From positions 1 to 16,600 of the forward strand of contig CAJTXE010000063.1 in assembly GCA_910580225.1 (NCBI GenBank): a stretch of 16,600 nucleotides of DNA. Reading direction: 5' to 3'. Under the pieces are notes generated by a model. The model did not search any database. It was not told the origin of the DNA and was given only the letters and a program-made list of their open reading frames with translations. Source of the stretch: an uncultured Acetatifactor sp. GTDB lineage: Bacteria > Bacillota > Clostridia > Lachnospirales > Lachnospiraceae. Below are positions 7,397-14,152 of this stretch, in pieces. Both the position numbers and the translations under genes were made by a program. The stretch's first letter is position 1; each line of letters begins with the position of its first letter.

Positions 7397-7873
7397 ATGC
7401 GGTTAGCAGAAAAAGAGGTGACATACAGGGTAACAAAACCATGTCCTTTCTGCCGCGGAGCCGGCAGTGAGGTCTGCAATCGCTGCGGCGGGAGAGGCAT
7501 GGTATATGTACCCATTTACGGCAGCGACCAACAATGCCCGAGCTGCGGCGGGTCGGGGATGGTCAGGTGCCTAAAATGCTGCGGGTCAGGGACGGAGGAG
7601 ACCTATGAAACCAGGAGAGAAACCGAATGGGTCAATGACCCAGACGAATTTAAATCAAGTTCATATACCTCAAGTTCATACACCGCAGGCTCATCGGCGT
7701 ATTCTTACTCCCCGTCATCTCACCCTTACCGAAAACGCCGGTCCGGCGGCCGCCGGATCGGCCGCTATGTGGTTGCCGGCATCATCGGTGGGATGCTGGG
7801 CAGTTATGTTGGCCATGTATGGCTGGGTTGCTTTTTGGCTATCATGATAGCCGCCTGCAAGAAAAAGCGGTGA
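7397..7873 (+). CDS. DnaJ-type zinc-finger protein without J domain, C-terminal membrane anchor
   Basis: A 158-residue protein with four CxxCxGxG-like repeats: CPFCRGAG (16-23), CNRCGGRG (27-34), CPSCGGSG (47-54) and CLKCCGSG (58-65). This is the full set of eight cysteines expected for the two zinc sites of the DnaJ cysteine-rich domain, which in DnaJ helps bind unfolded substrate and pass it to DnaK. No HPD-containing J domain is present. A Ser/Tyr-rich linker (about 80-115) and a basic KRRSGGRR patch follow, then about 30 mostly hydrophobic, glycine-rich residues (one membrane helix or a tight hairpin) and a KKKR end. The start at 7397 is preferred over the TTG at 7373 because AGGAG (7381-7385) lies 11 bases upstream. 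It follows the second protease by 69 bases and may tether or present substrates to it at the membrane (inference). Confidence 0.8.
   Translation: MRLAEKEVTYRVTKPCPFCRGAGSEVCNRCGGRGMVYVPIYGSDQQCPSCGGSGMVRCLKCCGSGTEETYETRRETEWVNDPDEFKSSSYTSSSYTAGSSAYSYSPSSHPYRKRRSGGRRIGRYVVAGIIGGMLGSYVGHVWLGCFLAIMIAACKKKR
7655..7684 (+). repeat. Two tandem 15-bp repeats coding for SSSYT-like units
   Basis: Two near-identical 15-bp copies (one C/T difference) lie side by side inside the Ser/Tyr-rich linker of the zinc-finger protein and give SSSYTSSSYT. This is a simple in-frame duplication in a low-complexity linker. Confidence 0.7.
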
Positions 7874-7924
7874 TTGTTACTTTTGTATCAATATCCTATG
7901 AACAAGTTCCCGGCTTTTGCTGAT

Positions 7925-7969
7925 AAAAAATTTCTTTCGCTGTGTTTTCTGCGGCGTTAGAAATTTTTT
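7925..7969. terminator. Perfect 11-bp inverted repeat, bidirectional terminator candidate
   Basis: AAAAAATTTCT (7925-7935) and AGAAATTTTTT (7959-7969) are exact reverse complements. An inner CGC/GCG pairing is possible, and the 3' arm ends in a T tract on either strand. The repeat sits between the zinc-finger gene and the minus-strand remnant, where transcription from both sides converges, so it would suit termination in both directions. The stem is A/T-rich, which lowers certainty. Confidence 0.6.
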
Positions 7970-8040
7970 TGCGTAAAAAACGATATAGAATGGCTGCAAT
8001 TATTATAGCCCGGGAATCCAGGGGTAAATTATCATGGAAA

Positions 8041-8298
8041 TCAGGAAGTGTTGCCTTTGAATCGTTCATACTCTGTGATTAGTTCTTGAAACTCTGAGGA
8101 GTTTTGCAATAGAGGTTCTTTTTCCATTGCAGAAAGGATTACAGGAATCATTTGCTTTGGCTGAGGCGCTTGCGCAGGTATGCGATTAAATAATAGGGTT
8201 TTATCCATATTCCATGGATTGCGCATTGCTGCAAGCATTTCTCTCAAAATGGAAATACATTTATCGGTATCCTTTTCCGCAAAGGCGATTAATCCCAA
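8041..8298 (-). pseudogene. Remnant of the C-terminal part of a helical (TPR-like) protein, possibly an XRE-type regulator
   Basis: The minus strand reads an 85-residue, amphipathic, probably all-helical sequence (KDTDKCISILREMLAAMRNPW near the start, ending in FQELITEYERFKGNTS). Its composition looks like a genuine protein, and it resembles the C-terminal helical repeats of some clostridial XRE-type regulators; that assignment is tentative. The only start is a TTG at 8298-8296, with no ribosome binding site before it. Further upstream the frame stays open but turns into unnatural Pro/Asn/Lys-rich sequence that is antisense to the next gene. The N-terminal part, including any DNA-binding domain, therefore seems to be missing, with the break near 8290-8300. 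Confidence 0.45.
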
Positions 8299-8686
8299 AC
8301 TGGGGTGTTTTGGCGTATTGGGATTTTTGGGGTTTGCCGGTTTTTGGACATACTCTGTGGATGGTACAGTTTTTCCGTTTGCGTTTTTCCTGTTCTTCGG
8401 TTTTTTTGGTTTTTACTATGAGGGAAAGATGTCAGGGACATTTATGGATGAGCGCTTTCGTGAGAACATTGCCCGTGCTAAGCTGAAAGCATATAAAATT
8501 ACTTTTGGAGTCATGCTTCTTGCACTGATAATTCTTTGCCAGGGAAAACTTTTTGGAAATCTTGAGTATACCCTGATTGCTTCCATTATTACGCTTTCCC
8601 TTGCATTGGCTTTGGGGATTTTCCTCTCTGAATATTTGCTGTACCGATATGACCATGACGACCAGGCAGAGGAAAGCGAGGAATAG
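8249..8686 (+). CDS. DUF3796-like small membrane protein, probably with a lost or replaced 5' end
   Basis: From about 8288 the frame reads NPKLGCFGVLGFLGFAGF, followed by a second Phe/Gly-rich segment (FFLFFGFFGFYYEG). Next comes a polar stretch (MDERFRENIARAKLKAY) and two further hydrophobic helices, then an acidic end (DHDDQAEESEE). The Phe/Gly-rich repeats, small size and position just before a short XRE gene resemble the DUF3796 family, whose role is unknown. Family proteins would be expected to start close to the PKLG motif, but no ATG with a ribosome binding site is found there. The ATG chosen here (8249) lies within sequence antisense to the minus-strand remnant; a TTG at 8318 is an alternative. 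The gene may be silent or expressed with a foreign N-terminus. The stop is 3 bases before the next gene. Confidence 0.5.
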   Translation: MEIHLSVSFSAKAINPKLGCFGVLGFLGFAGFWTYSVDGTVFPFAFFLFFGFFGFYYEGKMSGTFMDERFRENIARAKLKAYKITFGVMLLALIILCQGKLFGNLEYTLIASIITLSLALALGIFLSEYLLYRYDHDDQAEESEE

Positions 8687-8689
8687 GAG

Positions 8690-8890
8690 ATGGCAGAATT
8701 TGAATGCAGGTTAAAAAAGTACCGGCAAATGAAAGATCTGACACAGGAGCAGCTGGCAGAAAAAGTAGGAGTGCGCCGGGAAACGATCATGCGTCTGGAA
8801 AAGGCGCAGTATAATCCGTCGCTGAAGCTGGCGCTTGATATTTCCAGGGCCGTAGAAGTCCCGATTGAAGAAATTTTTGTTTTCAGATGA
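8690..8890 (+). CDS. Short XRE-family helix-turn-helix regulator (YozG-like)
   Basis: A 66-residue protein that is almost entirely a lambda-Cro/XRE helix-turn-helix: LKKYRQMKDLTQEQLAEKVGVRRETIMRLEKAQYNPSLKLALDISRAVEVPIEEIF, with the classic TQEQLA...VRRETI...LEKAQYNPS pattern. It has no effector domain. Such short regulators often sit beside small membrane protein genes and are thought to repress them; here the partner is the DUF3796-like gene, which ends 3 bases upstream. The start at 8690 is preceded by purine-rich GAGGAATAGGAG. It could also act on the candidate promoters nearby, but no operator can be assigned to it. Confidence 0.85.
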   Translation: MAEFECRLKKYRQMKDLTQEQLAEKVGVRRETIMRLEKAQYNPSLKLALDISRAVEVPIEEIFVFR

Positions 8891-8895
8891 AAATT

Positions 8896-8957
8896 GCCGG
8901 TTGTAACATTTTGCGGACATTTGCCTGTTAAACTATAGTAAATGACAAGAAACCGGC
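8896..8957. repeat. 7-bp inverted repeat flanking the two-component promoter
   Basis: GCCGGTT (8896-8902) and AACCGGC (8951-8957) are exact reverse complements bracketing the boxes and -10 element. A short repeat of this kind can arise by chance; it could also bring together a regulator bound on both sides of the promoter. Confidence 0.3.
8902..8934 (+). promoter_or_regulatory. Promoter of the two-component operon with tandem response-regulator boxes
   Basis: Two boxes, TGTAACATTT (8902-8911) and GCGGACATTT (8913-8922), start 11 bp apart, one helical turn, the typical spacing of OmpR/PhoB-family tandem sites. Six bases later is a -10-like TAAACT (8929-8934). The boxes cover the -35 region, as in activated PhoB-type promoters. 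An alternative pair is TTGCGG (8911-8916) and TATAGT (8934-8939), with 17-bp spacing. The box arrangement recurs before the ABC transporter operon at 10834-10866, which supports recognition by the adjacent response regulator. Confidence 0.6.
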
Positions 8958-9025
8958 CATTCACAACAAACGCTGTCACGCTCCGCGAGCCAGCTTATTG
9001 TAATAAAATATAAAGGAGTGTGGAT

Positions 9026-9715
9026 ATGAAAAAGATCTTGCTGGTAGAGGACGATGCCCTTTTAAATAAAACGCTGACCTACAACCTGATTTCTGAGGGT
9101 TACGATACCGTATCAGCGCTGAATGCAGGCACAGCTGCCCAGTTACTGACGCAGACGGAATATGATCTGGTACTTCTGGACATCAACCTGCCGGACGGCA
9201 GCGGCTATGACCTGTGCAGGCTCATAAAGCCGGAGAATCCTGACACACTGGTGATTTTCCTGACTGCCAACGATCAGGAGAGCGACCAGATCCGGGGGTA
9301 TGAAGTGGGGGCAGTGGATTATATTACCAAGCCCTTTTCCATTGGGGCGCTGCTGCGGAAAATACGGGCAATGTTCGCCATGCTGGAACACCGTGGGCTG
9401 GCAAAGGATTTCTATGATGACGGCAGGCTGTTTCTGGGCTTTTCGGAACAGTCCGCCTCGCTGAATGGGAAGTCCCTTACCCTTTCCCCTATGGAATATA
9501 AGATGCTGTACCTGTTCTGCAAAAACCCCAAACAGATCCTAACCAGGCAGCGCCTTTTGGAGCGGCTGTGGGATGCGGATGAAAACTATGTGGACGAACA
9601 CACACTGACAACCTCCATCAGCCGCATACGGGGCAAGATTGAGGCGGATGGCGATACTTATATCAAAACGATTTACGGGATTGGATACCAATGGATGGGA
9701 GGCGAGAGAAAATGA
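9026..9715 (+). CDS. OmpR/PhoB-family response regulator
   Basis: A 229-residue cytosolic response regulator. The N-terminal receiver has acidic residues D9 and D10, phosphoacceptor D52 in LVLLDINLPDGSG, T80 in IFLTAND and K102 in YITKPF, so all key residues are present. The C-terminal winged helix (about 130-226) has SPMEYKMLYLFCKNP, ILTRQRLLERLWD, TLTTSISRIRGKIE and IKTIYGIGYQW, typical of OmpR-type DNA-binding domains. The start is the ATG at 9026, with AAAGGAG (9012-9018) 7 bases upstream; a GTG at 9020 is less well placed. The stop overlaps the kinase start as ATGA (9712-9715), so the two are translationally coupled. It is likely activated by the adjacent kinase and likely acts at the two matching box pairs at 8902 and 10834. 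Confidence 0.95.
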   Translation: MKKILLVEDDALLNKTLTYNLISEGYDTVSALNAGTAAQLLTQTEYDLVLLDINLPDGSGYDLCRLIKPENPDTLVIFLTANDQESDQIRGYEVGAVDYITKPFSIGALLRKIRAMFAMLEHRGLAKDFYDDGRLFLGFSEQSASLNGKSLTLSPMEYKMLYLFCKNPKQILTRQRLLERLWDADENYVDEHTLTTSISRIRGKIEADGDTYIKTIYGIGYQWMGGERK

Positions 9716-10743
9716 GTCTGGGGCGGATCTCTGTAAAAAAGATATTCCTGCTGGTCAGCGGCGGTATGGCGGCTTCCATGCTGGCCATCTGCGCGGTTTT
9801 CTTTGTGGTGTCAGGACAGATGTGGATACTGGCCTCCGGCATACTTCTGATGCTCTGTGCTCTTGCCTGGATGTTCCTTCTGACAGTTCTTTTCAGTAAA
9901 CGGCTTTCCATATTTACCAGGGAGCTGTGCCGGGCAATGGATCAGATGATAAGCGGAAGCGGAGAGCCTGCGCGTGCCGTGGACAGTGAAACACTCTTTG
10001 CCCGTATCAGCTACCGTCTGTCACGGCTGTACGGCATCATGCAGGAGAATCGGCGGAAGGTGGATGAGGAACGGCAGGAGCTGCAGATGCTGGTATCGGA
10101 TATTTCCCATCAGGTGAAGACGCCGGTAAGCAACCTGAAAATGGTGACAGACACGCTGCTTTCAAAGTCTGTCACAGAAGAAGAGCGGCGGGAGTTCCTG
10201 CAGGGCATCCGGAACCAGACGGACAAGCTGGAATTTCTTTTCCAGGCCCTTGTGAAGACCTCCCGATTGGAAACCGGGGCGATACGGCTGGAAAAGAAAG
10301 ATGCCCCTCTGATTGATACGCTGGCGATGGCCTTGAGCGGTATTGTATATGCGGCGGAGAAAAAAGATATTTGCGTTACAGTGGACTGCCCGGAGAATCT
10401 CCTCCTTTCCCACGACAGCAAATGGACGGCGGAAGCCGTGTTCAATCTGCTGGACAATGCGGTGAAATATACTCCGGCTGGAGGCGCTATCCGGGTCTTT
10501 GTAGAACAATGGGAAATGTATGTAAAACTGAGTGTGTCTGATACCGGCAAGGGTATTTCCGAGAGCAATCAGGCCGCTGTTTTCCGGCGCTTCTATCGTG
10601 AGGAGGAAGTACACGAGCAGCAGGGCGTGGGTATTGGCCTGTATCTGACCCGCGAGATCGTAACACGGCAGGGCGGCTATATCAAGGTAACTTCGGAGCC
10701 GGGACAGGGTTCAGAATTTTCTATCATGCTCCCTACAAGATAA
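9712..10743 (+). CDS. Intramembrane-sensing sensor histidine kinase
   Basis: A 343-residue membrane kinase. Two membrane helices near residues 11-33 and 38-60 are separated by only a few residues, so there is essentially no extracellular sensor domain; this is the intramembrane-sensing layout known from BceS-type kinases. The dimerisation and phosphorylation domain has SDISHQVKTP with H133. The ATPase domain has the N box NLLDNAVKYT (245-254), G1 DTGKGI (277-282), an F box around RRFYR and G2 GVGIGLYL, so it should be active. GGGAGG (9697-9702) lies 9 bases before the ATG at 9712; an ATG at 9691 is in frame but lies upstream of that site. Kinases of this type commonly sense through a partner ABC transporter, and the transporter genes downstream are the obvious candidates here (inference). 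Confidence 0.93.
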   Translation: MSLGRISVKKIFLLVSGGMAASMLAICAVFFVVSGQMWILASGILLMLCALAWMFLLTVLFSKRLSIFTRELCRAMDQMISGSGEPARAVDSETLFARISYRLSRLYGIMQENRRKVDEERQELQMLVSDISHQVKTPVSNLKMVTDTLLSKSVTEEERREFLQGIRNQTDKLEFLFQALVKTSRLETGAIRLEKKDAPLIDTLAMALSGIVYAAEKKDICVTVDCPENLLLSHDSKWTAEAVFNLLDNAVKYTPAGGAIRVFVEQWEMYVKLSVSDTGKGISESNQAAVFRRFYREEEVHEQQGVGIGLYLTREIVTRQGGYIKVTSEPGQGSEFSIMLPTR

Positions 10744-10746
10744 CAC

Positions 10747-10786
10747 ATGTCGGACGGCCATTTCTGGCTGTCTGACATAATTTTTT
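10747..10786 (+). terminator. Strong rho-independent terminator after the kinase gene
   Basis: A 14-bp stem (10747-10760 with 10765-10778, all Watson-Crick or G-U pairs) closes a TTTC tetraloop and is followed by AATTTTTT (10779-10786). It lies 3 bases after the kinase stop, so it should end the two-component transcript and leave the transporter operon dependent on its own promoter. Confidence 0.92.
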
Positions 10787-10801
10787 GAAATGTCCCAGAC
10801 T

Positions 10802-10866
10802 TGTAACATTTCAGCCGTATTTTTTATGCCGCTTCGGACATTTCTGTGACATTTGGATTTTACAAT
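10802..10866 (+). promoter_or_regulatory. Transporter operon promoter with response-regulator boxes
   Basis: Boxes TCGGACATTT (10834-10843) and TGTGACATTT (10845-10854) start 11 bp apart and are followed 6 bp later by a -10-like TACAAT (10861-10866). A third box, TGTAACATTT (10802-10811), lies 32 bp upstream of the pair, close to three helical turns, and is identical to the first box at 8902. Box spacing and distance to the -10 are the same as at the two-component promoter, so both are probably driven by the same response regulator. Confidence 0.65.
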
Positions 10867-10872
10867 GTCCGA

Positions 10873-10922
10873 AGAACGAAGTTCTAAGAGCGTAAGCTCT
10901 TTATTGACAGGCAAAAAAGCCT
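10873..10922 (+). promoter_or_regulatory. Transporter leader with three successive small hairpins
   Basis: Three perfect short hairpins follow the predicted transcription start: AGAAC-GAA-GTTCT (10873-10885), AAGAGC-GTAA-GCTCTT (10886-10901) and AGGC-AAAAAA-GCCT (10909-10922). The first begins about 7 bases after the -10 element, so the transcript would start with or very near a hairpin, which could stabilise the mRNA 5' end. The last lies a few bases before AAGGAG (10926-10931) or partly competes with access to it. No riboswitch family is recognised. Confidence 0.45.
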
Positions 10923-10940
10923 TGGAAGGAGCATTTGATT

Positions 10941-11699
10941 ATGAATGTATTACAGACAATCGGCCTGAAAAAGTATTATGGCAGTGAGCCGAATATTACC
11001 CGCGCCCTGGACGGCGTCAACCTCTCTGTGGAACAGGGTGAATTTGTGGCGATAGTCGGAACCTCCGGCAGCGGTAAGTCCACCCTGCTTAACATGATGG
11101 GCGGGCTGGATACGCCCACATCCGGCAGCGTCATTGTCCGTGGGGATGAGCTGGCGCAAAAGTGCGACGAGGAGCTGACTATCTTCCGCCGCCGCAACAT
11201 CGGCTTTATCTTCCAGAACTATAATCTTGTCCCCATCCTGAATGTCTATGAAAATATTGTCCTGCCTGTGGAGTTGGACGGCGATACGGCAGACAACAAG
11301 TTCATGGACGAGATTGTGAGGATGCTGGCGTTGGAAGATAAACTGCAGAATATGCCGAATAACCTTTCCGGCGGACAGCAGCAGCGTGTCGCCATCGCCC
11401 GCGCCCTGATCACCAAACCGGCCATCATCCTGGCCGACGAGCCCACCGGAAATTTGGATTCCAGGACCAGCGCCGATGTGCTGGGGCTTTTAAAGCGTAC
11501 CAGCATGGAGTTTAACCAGACCATTGTCATGATTACCCACAATAACGAGATTGCCCAGCTTGCCGACCGGATCGTAAGGATTGAGGACGGCAGGATTGTG
11601 GAAAAAAATGCCGCAGGGGGCAAAAATTGCCAGGATGGAAAAAAACGCCAGGACGGCAAAAATTGCCAGAACGGCAAAAATTGCCAGAACGGCAATTAG
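10941..11699 (+). CDS. ABC transporter ATP-binding protein, MacB/LolD type, with repeat tail
   Basis: A 252-residue ATPase subunit that energises the permeases encoded next to it. It has Walker A GTSGSGKST (40-48), a Q loop in FQNYNLVPILN, signature LSGGQQQR (142-149), Walker B IILADEPTGNLD (D166, E167) and switch histidine H200 in MITHNN. The NLVPxLxVxENI segment and GNLDS are typical of the MacB/LolD/FtsE group that partners FtsX-type permeases. The start at 10941 has AAGGAG (10926-10931) 9 bases upstream; a TTG at 10935 is less likely. The catalytic core ends near IVRIEDGRIVE (about 220). After it the protein has an unusual tail of four 6-residue units, three containing cysteine, ending in GN. 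The stop lies within the ribosome binding site region of the first permease. Confidence 0.94.
   Translation: MNVLQTIGLKKYYGSEPNITRALDGVNLSVEQGEFVAIVGTSGSGKSTLLNMMGGLDTPTSGSVIVRGDELAQKCDEELTIFRRRNIGFIFQNYNLVPILNVYENIVLPVELDGDTADNKFMDEIVRMLALEDKLQNMPNNLSGGQQQRVAIARALITKPAIILADEPTGNLDSRTSADVLGLLKRTSMEFNQTIVMITHNNEIAQLADRIVRIEDGRIVEKNAAGGKNCQDGKKRQDGKNCQNGKNCQNGN
11619..11690 (+). repeat. Four tandem 18-bp repeats (GKNCQN-type) at the end of the ATPase gene
   Basis: Four in-frame 18-bp units start at 11619, 11637, 11655 and 11673; the last two are identical and a partial unit (GGCAAT) precedes the stop. They encode GKNCQD, GKKRQD, GKNCQN and GKNCQN. Units 1, 3 and 4 contain the palindrome GGCAA-AAA-TTGCC, so the RNA can fold into repeated hairpins just before the permease ribosome binding site (11698-11704). 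Repeats of this kind can change copy number by slippage without breaking the frame. They are contiguous without spacers, so they are not a CRISPR array. Confidence 0.9.
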
Positions 11700-11712
11700 G
11701 AGGTGGCAGACT

Positions 11713-14106
11713 ATGACATGGCCTTTTGAGAATGATACCAGTATAGTAGAAAAGAAGCTGGCAAGCCGCAGTATGAAAGCAGACAGGCGCCGGAATATTT
11801 TTATCATCCTTACGATTGCTCTTGCCGTCTGCCTTATGGGAACCCTTAGTTTTATCTATTCCGCGCAGCAGATGCAGACTCTGGATCACATCCTTGGACA
11901 GTATCAGGCCGGGTGCAGCGGGCTGACCAGAGAAGAGGTCACCCGGCTTGCAGACACGGGAAAGTTTGAAAAATGGGGCTATGCCGCTGATGCCGGTTCG
12001 GTCCGCCATGGGGACAGCACGTTAAATGTCAGCTTCGTAAGCAAAGAAATGATCGACCTGATGGGATACGGAGAGATTGTTGGGAATTATCCCCAGGAAG
12101 AGAATGAACTCTGCATAGACCGGTCTTTTCTCAATTATTTTGACCTTCCGGCAGATGTGGACCAGACTCTCACCCTAAACCTTGGCAGCGGAGAAAAAGC
12201 ATATACTGTAACAGGCATTCTGGAATCGGAGAACAACAGCCGGATTTTCACGGCTTGGATCTCGGAAAGCAGCGTGGATACATCTGGCAATAAGGCACCG
12301 TATGACTTGCGGTTCCGTTTTGCCGGAAGCCAGGGGATGGAACCGGAGCAGCTCCACATGGATATAGAAGCCTTTTTCCGGGAAATGGGCATCCCGGAGG
12401 ATCGGACATTTTACAGCTCCAGCTATTTTGGAATGCTGGATCTTTATCTGGGAAACGGGATGGAGATTTATGCCCTGTCAATTTTAATCGCTGTTATCTG
12501 TGCTATCGTAATCTACAACATTTTCTATATCTCTGTGATAGGAAAAATGAGGGAATACGGCCGCCTGAAGGTGCTTGGGACAACGCCGAAGCAATTAAAG
12601 AGGGTAGTAAAGAGGGAACGGTGTCTGATGACTGCCGTAGCCATTCCCCTTGGCCTGCTCCTGGCGGCAGGAATTGCGCTTATCGCTGTGCCCGGTTATT
12701 GGTCCTGGCGTGACAATATCGGATCCGGGCTGATGGTTTCCCTGCTAACCTATGGGATGGTTCTGGTTGCTACCAGGAAGCCCTTATCCATGGTGGGAAA
12801 AGTATCTGCCATTGAAGCGATTCGGACGACTGCATATTCCGAACAGCAGTACCGGAGTGCTTCCAGGCAGCTTCACCGCCGTCTCACTATGCCCTGCCTG
12901 GCCCGGATGAATTTTTCCAGGAACCGAAAAAAGGCATTTGTAACGGCCCTTTCCTTAAGCTTGACCGGGATTTTGTTGCTTTGTATCTCCGCCTACGCAA
13001 ATTCGGTGGACGTAAAAGAAATGGCTCAGTCCCAGTTTGGAGACAGGAGCCAGTATCTGCTGCAATATGAGGACTATGCAGGCCGGGAATTTTATGAGAT
13101 GCAGAAGGAAAATCCTCTGGGGGAAGCTTTGTGGGAAGAGCTTGCAGCGATTCCGAACGTAGATTTTATCACGGCCTACTCAACGGCCTGTGTGGAAATC
13201 CCTGCCATCAGCGAGATTCCGGGCAACCGGGAGCATGAGGCTTTTATTGTCAGAGGAATTGACCAGGAGAATATGGATAAGATGTACACAGGAGATACGG
13301 TTCTGGAGGGAAAAGCGGATTACCGGCAGCTGGTGGACGGGGACGGTATTCTGGTCTGCCCGTCAGGCAGCTCCCTGAAAGAGATTTACAAAACCACTTA
13401 TCAGGTCGGGGATACCGTTACCCTTTCCTGTTACAATGGGCAGACGAAGACGTATACGGTGATGGGTATTGTCAAAGATATTCCAATCTGCAGTTCTGCC
13501 CATTATTTTATCCTGCCGGAGGGAGAACTGTCCGTCCTTTACCCGGAAATTTCGGATTTTACCAGCTATGTAAACATCCACACCAGGGAGGACAGTAAGG
13601 AACTGCGGAAAGCGGTGTTTGGCGCCGTATCCGATGAACGGGTGGCGATTTCTGGTCTGGAGGACACCATCACTGTTCTGGAGAGCGGGATGAAGGGGGA
13701 GCTGAAAAGGGATTATAGCCTCCTGATCTTTATCTTTGTATTTTCGCTGATAAACCTTGCCAATACGCTGATCACAAACCTTCTCGCCCGCCAGCAGGAG
13801 TTTGGCGTGCTCCAGTCAGTTGGGATGAGCGAACGGCAGATGTCTAAAATGCTGTCCTATGAATGCTTGTATTATATTGGGATCACGCTGCTTGTTACCC
13901 TGACAGTGGGAACGGTATGCAGCCTGGCGGTGTGCCATGTTTTTGACCAGGTAGGCATGTTCGGGAAACTCACATATCATTTTCCGGTACTTCAAGTCCT
14001 GGTGTTTGCAGCTGTATTGCTTCTGGTGCAGGCGGTGTTCTCGGTCTTAGCGGTCCGTTATACCAGAAGGCTTTCCCTTGTGGAGCGGATTAAGGCGACA
14101 GAATGA
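11713..14106 (+). CDS. FtsX-family ABC transporter permease 1
   Basis: A 797-residue membrane protein made of two FtsX-type modules. Module 1 has a helix at about 29-49, a large extracellular domain (about 50-250) and three helices near 252-275, 306-326 and 337-354. Module 2 repeats this: a helix near 409-430, an extracellular domain to about 668, and helices near 669-692, 719-742 and 759-782. The cytosolic motifs GRLKVLGTTPKQLKRVVKRE and FGVLQSVGMSERQMSKML are the usual coupling sites for the ATPase in FtsX/MacB permeases. The ATG at 11713 has AGGAGGT (11698-11704) 8 bases upstream; the open frame further upstream only reads through the ATPase repeats. Its N-terminus, MTWPFENDTS, closely matches that of permease 2. 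It probably forms a heterodimer with permease 2; the substrate is unknown, with antimicrobial peptides or cell-envelope molecules plausible from context. Confidence 0.92.
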   Translation: MTWPFENDTSIVEKKLASRSMKADRRRNIFIILTIALAVCLMGTLSFIYSAQQMQTLDHILGQYQAGCSGLTREEVTRLADTGKFEKWGYAADAGSVRHGDSTLNVSFVSKEMIDLMGYGEIVGNYPQEENELCIDRSFLNYFDLPADVDQTLTLNLGSGEKAYTVTGILESENNSRIFTAWISESSVDTSGNKAPYDLRFRFAGSQGMEPEQLHMDIEAFFREMGIPEDRTFYSSSYFGMLDLYLGNGMEIYALSILIAVICAIVIYNIFYISVIGKMREYGRLKVLGTTPKQLKRVVKRERCLMTAVAIPLGLLLAAGIALIAVPGYWSWRDNIGSGLMVSLLTYGMVLVATRKPLSMVGKVSAIEAIRTTAYSEQQYRSASRQLHRRLTMPCLARMNFSRNRKKAFVTALSLSLTGILLLCISAYANSVDVKEMAQSQFGDRSQYLLQYEDYAGREFYEMQKENPLGEALWEELAAIPNVDFITAYSTACVEIPAISEIPGNREHEAFIVRGIDQENMDKMYTGDTVLEGKADYRQLVDGDGILVCPSGSSLKEIYKTTYQVGDTVTLSCYNGQTKTYTVMGIVKDIPICSSAHYFILPEGELSVLYPEISDFTSYVNIHTREDSKELRKAVFGAVSDERVAISGLEDTITVLESGMKGELKRDYSLLIFIFVFSLINLANTLITNLLARQQEFGVLQSVGMSERQMSKMLSYECLYYIGITLLVTLTVGTVCSLAVCHVFDQVGMFGKLTYHFPVLQVLVFAAVLLLVQAVFSVLAVRYTRRLSLVERIKATE

Positions 14107-14152
14107 CTTCGCTTAAAATAGCGATATTGGGAGAAAGAGAGGAAAACAGACC

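Noticed and set aside
11619..11690. CRISPR array
   Set aside because: The repeats are 18 bp, contiguous, without spacers and in frame with the ATPase gene.
11581..11712. Upstream extension of permease 1 through the repeat region
   Set aside because: The frame is open, but it only reads the ATPase repeats in another frame (ARTAKIARTAKI). The ATG at 11713 has a near-perfect ribosome binding site, and its protein start matches that of permease 2.
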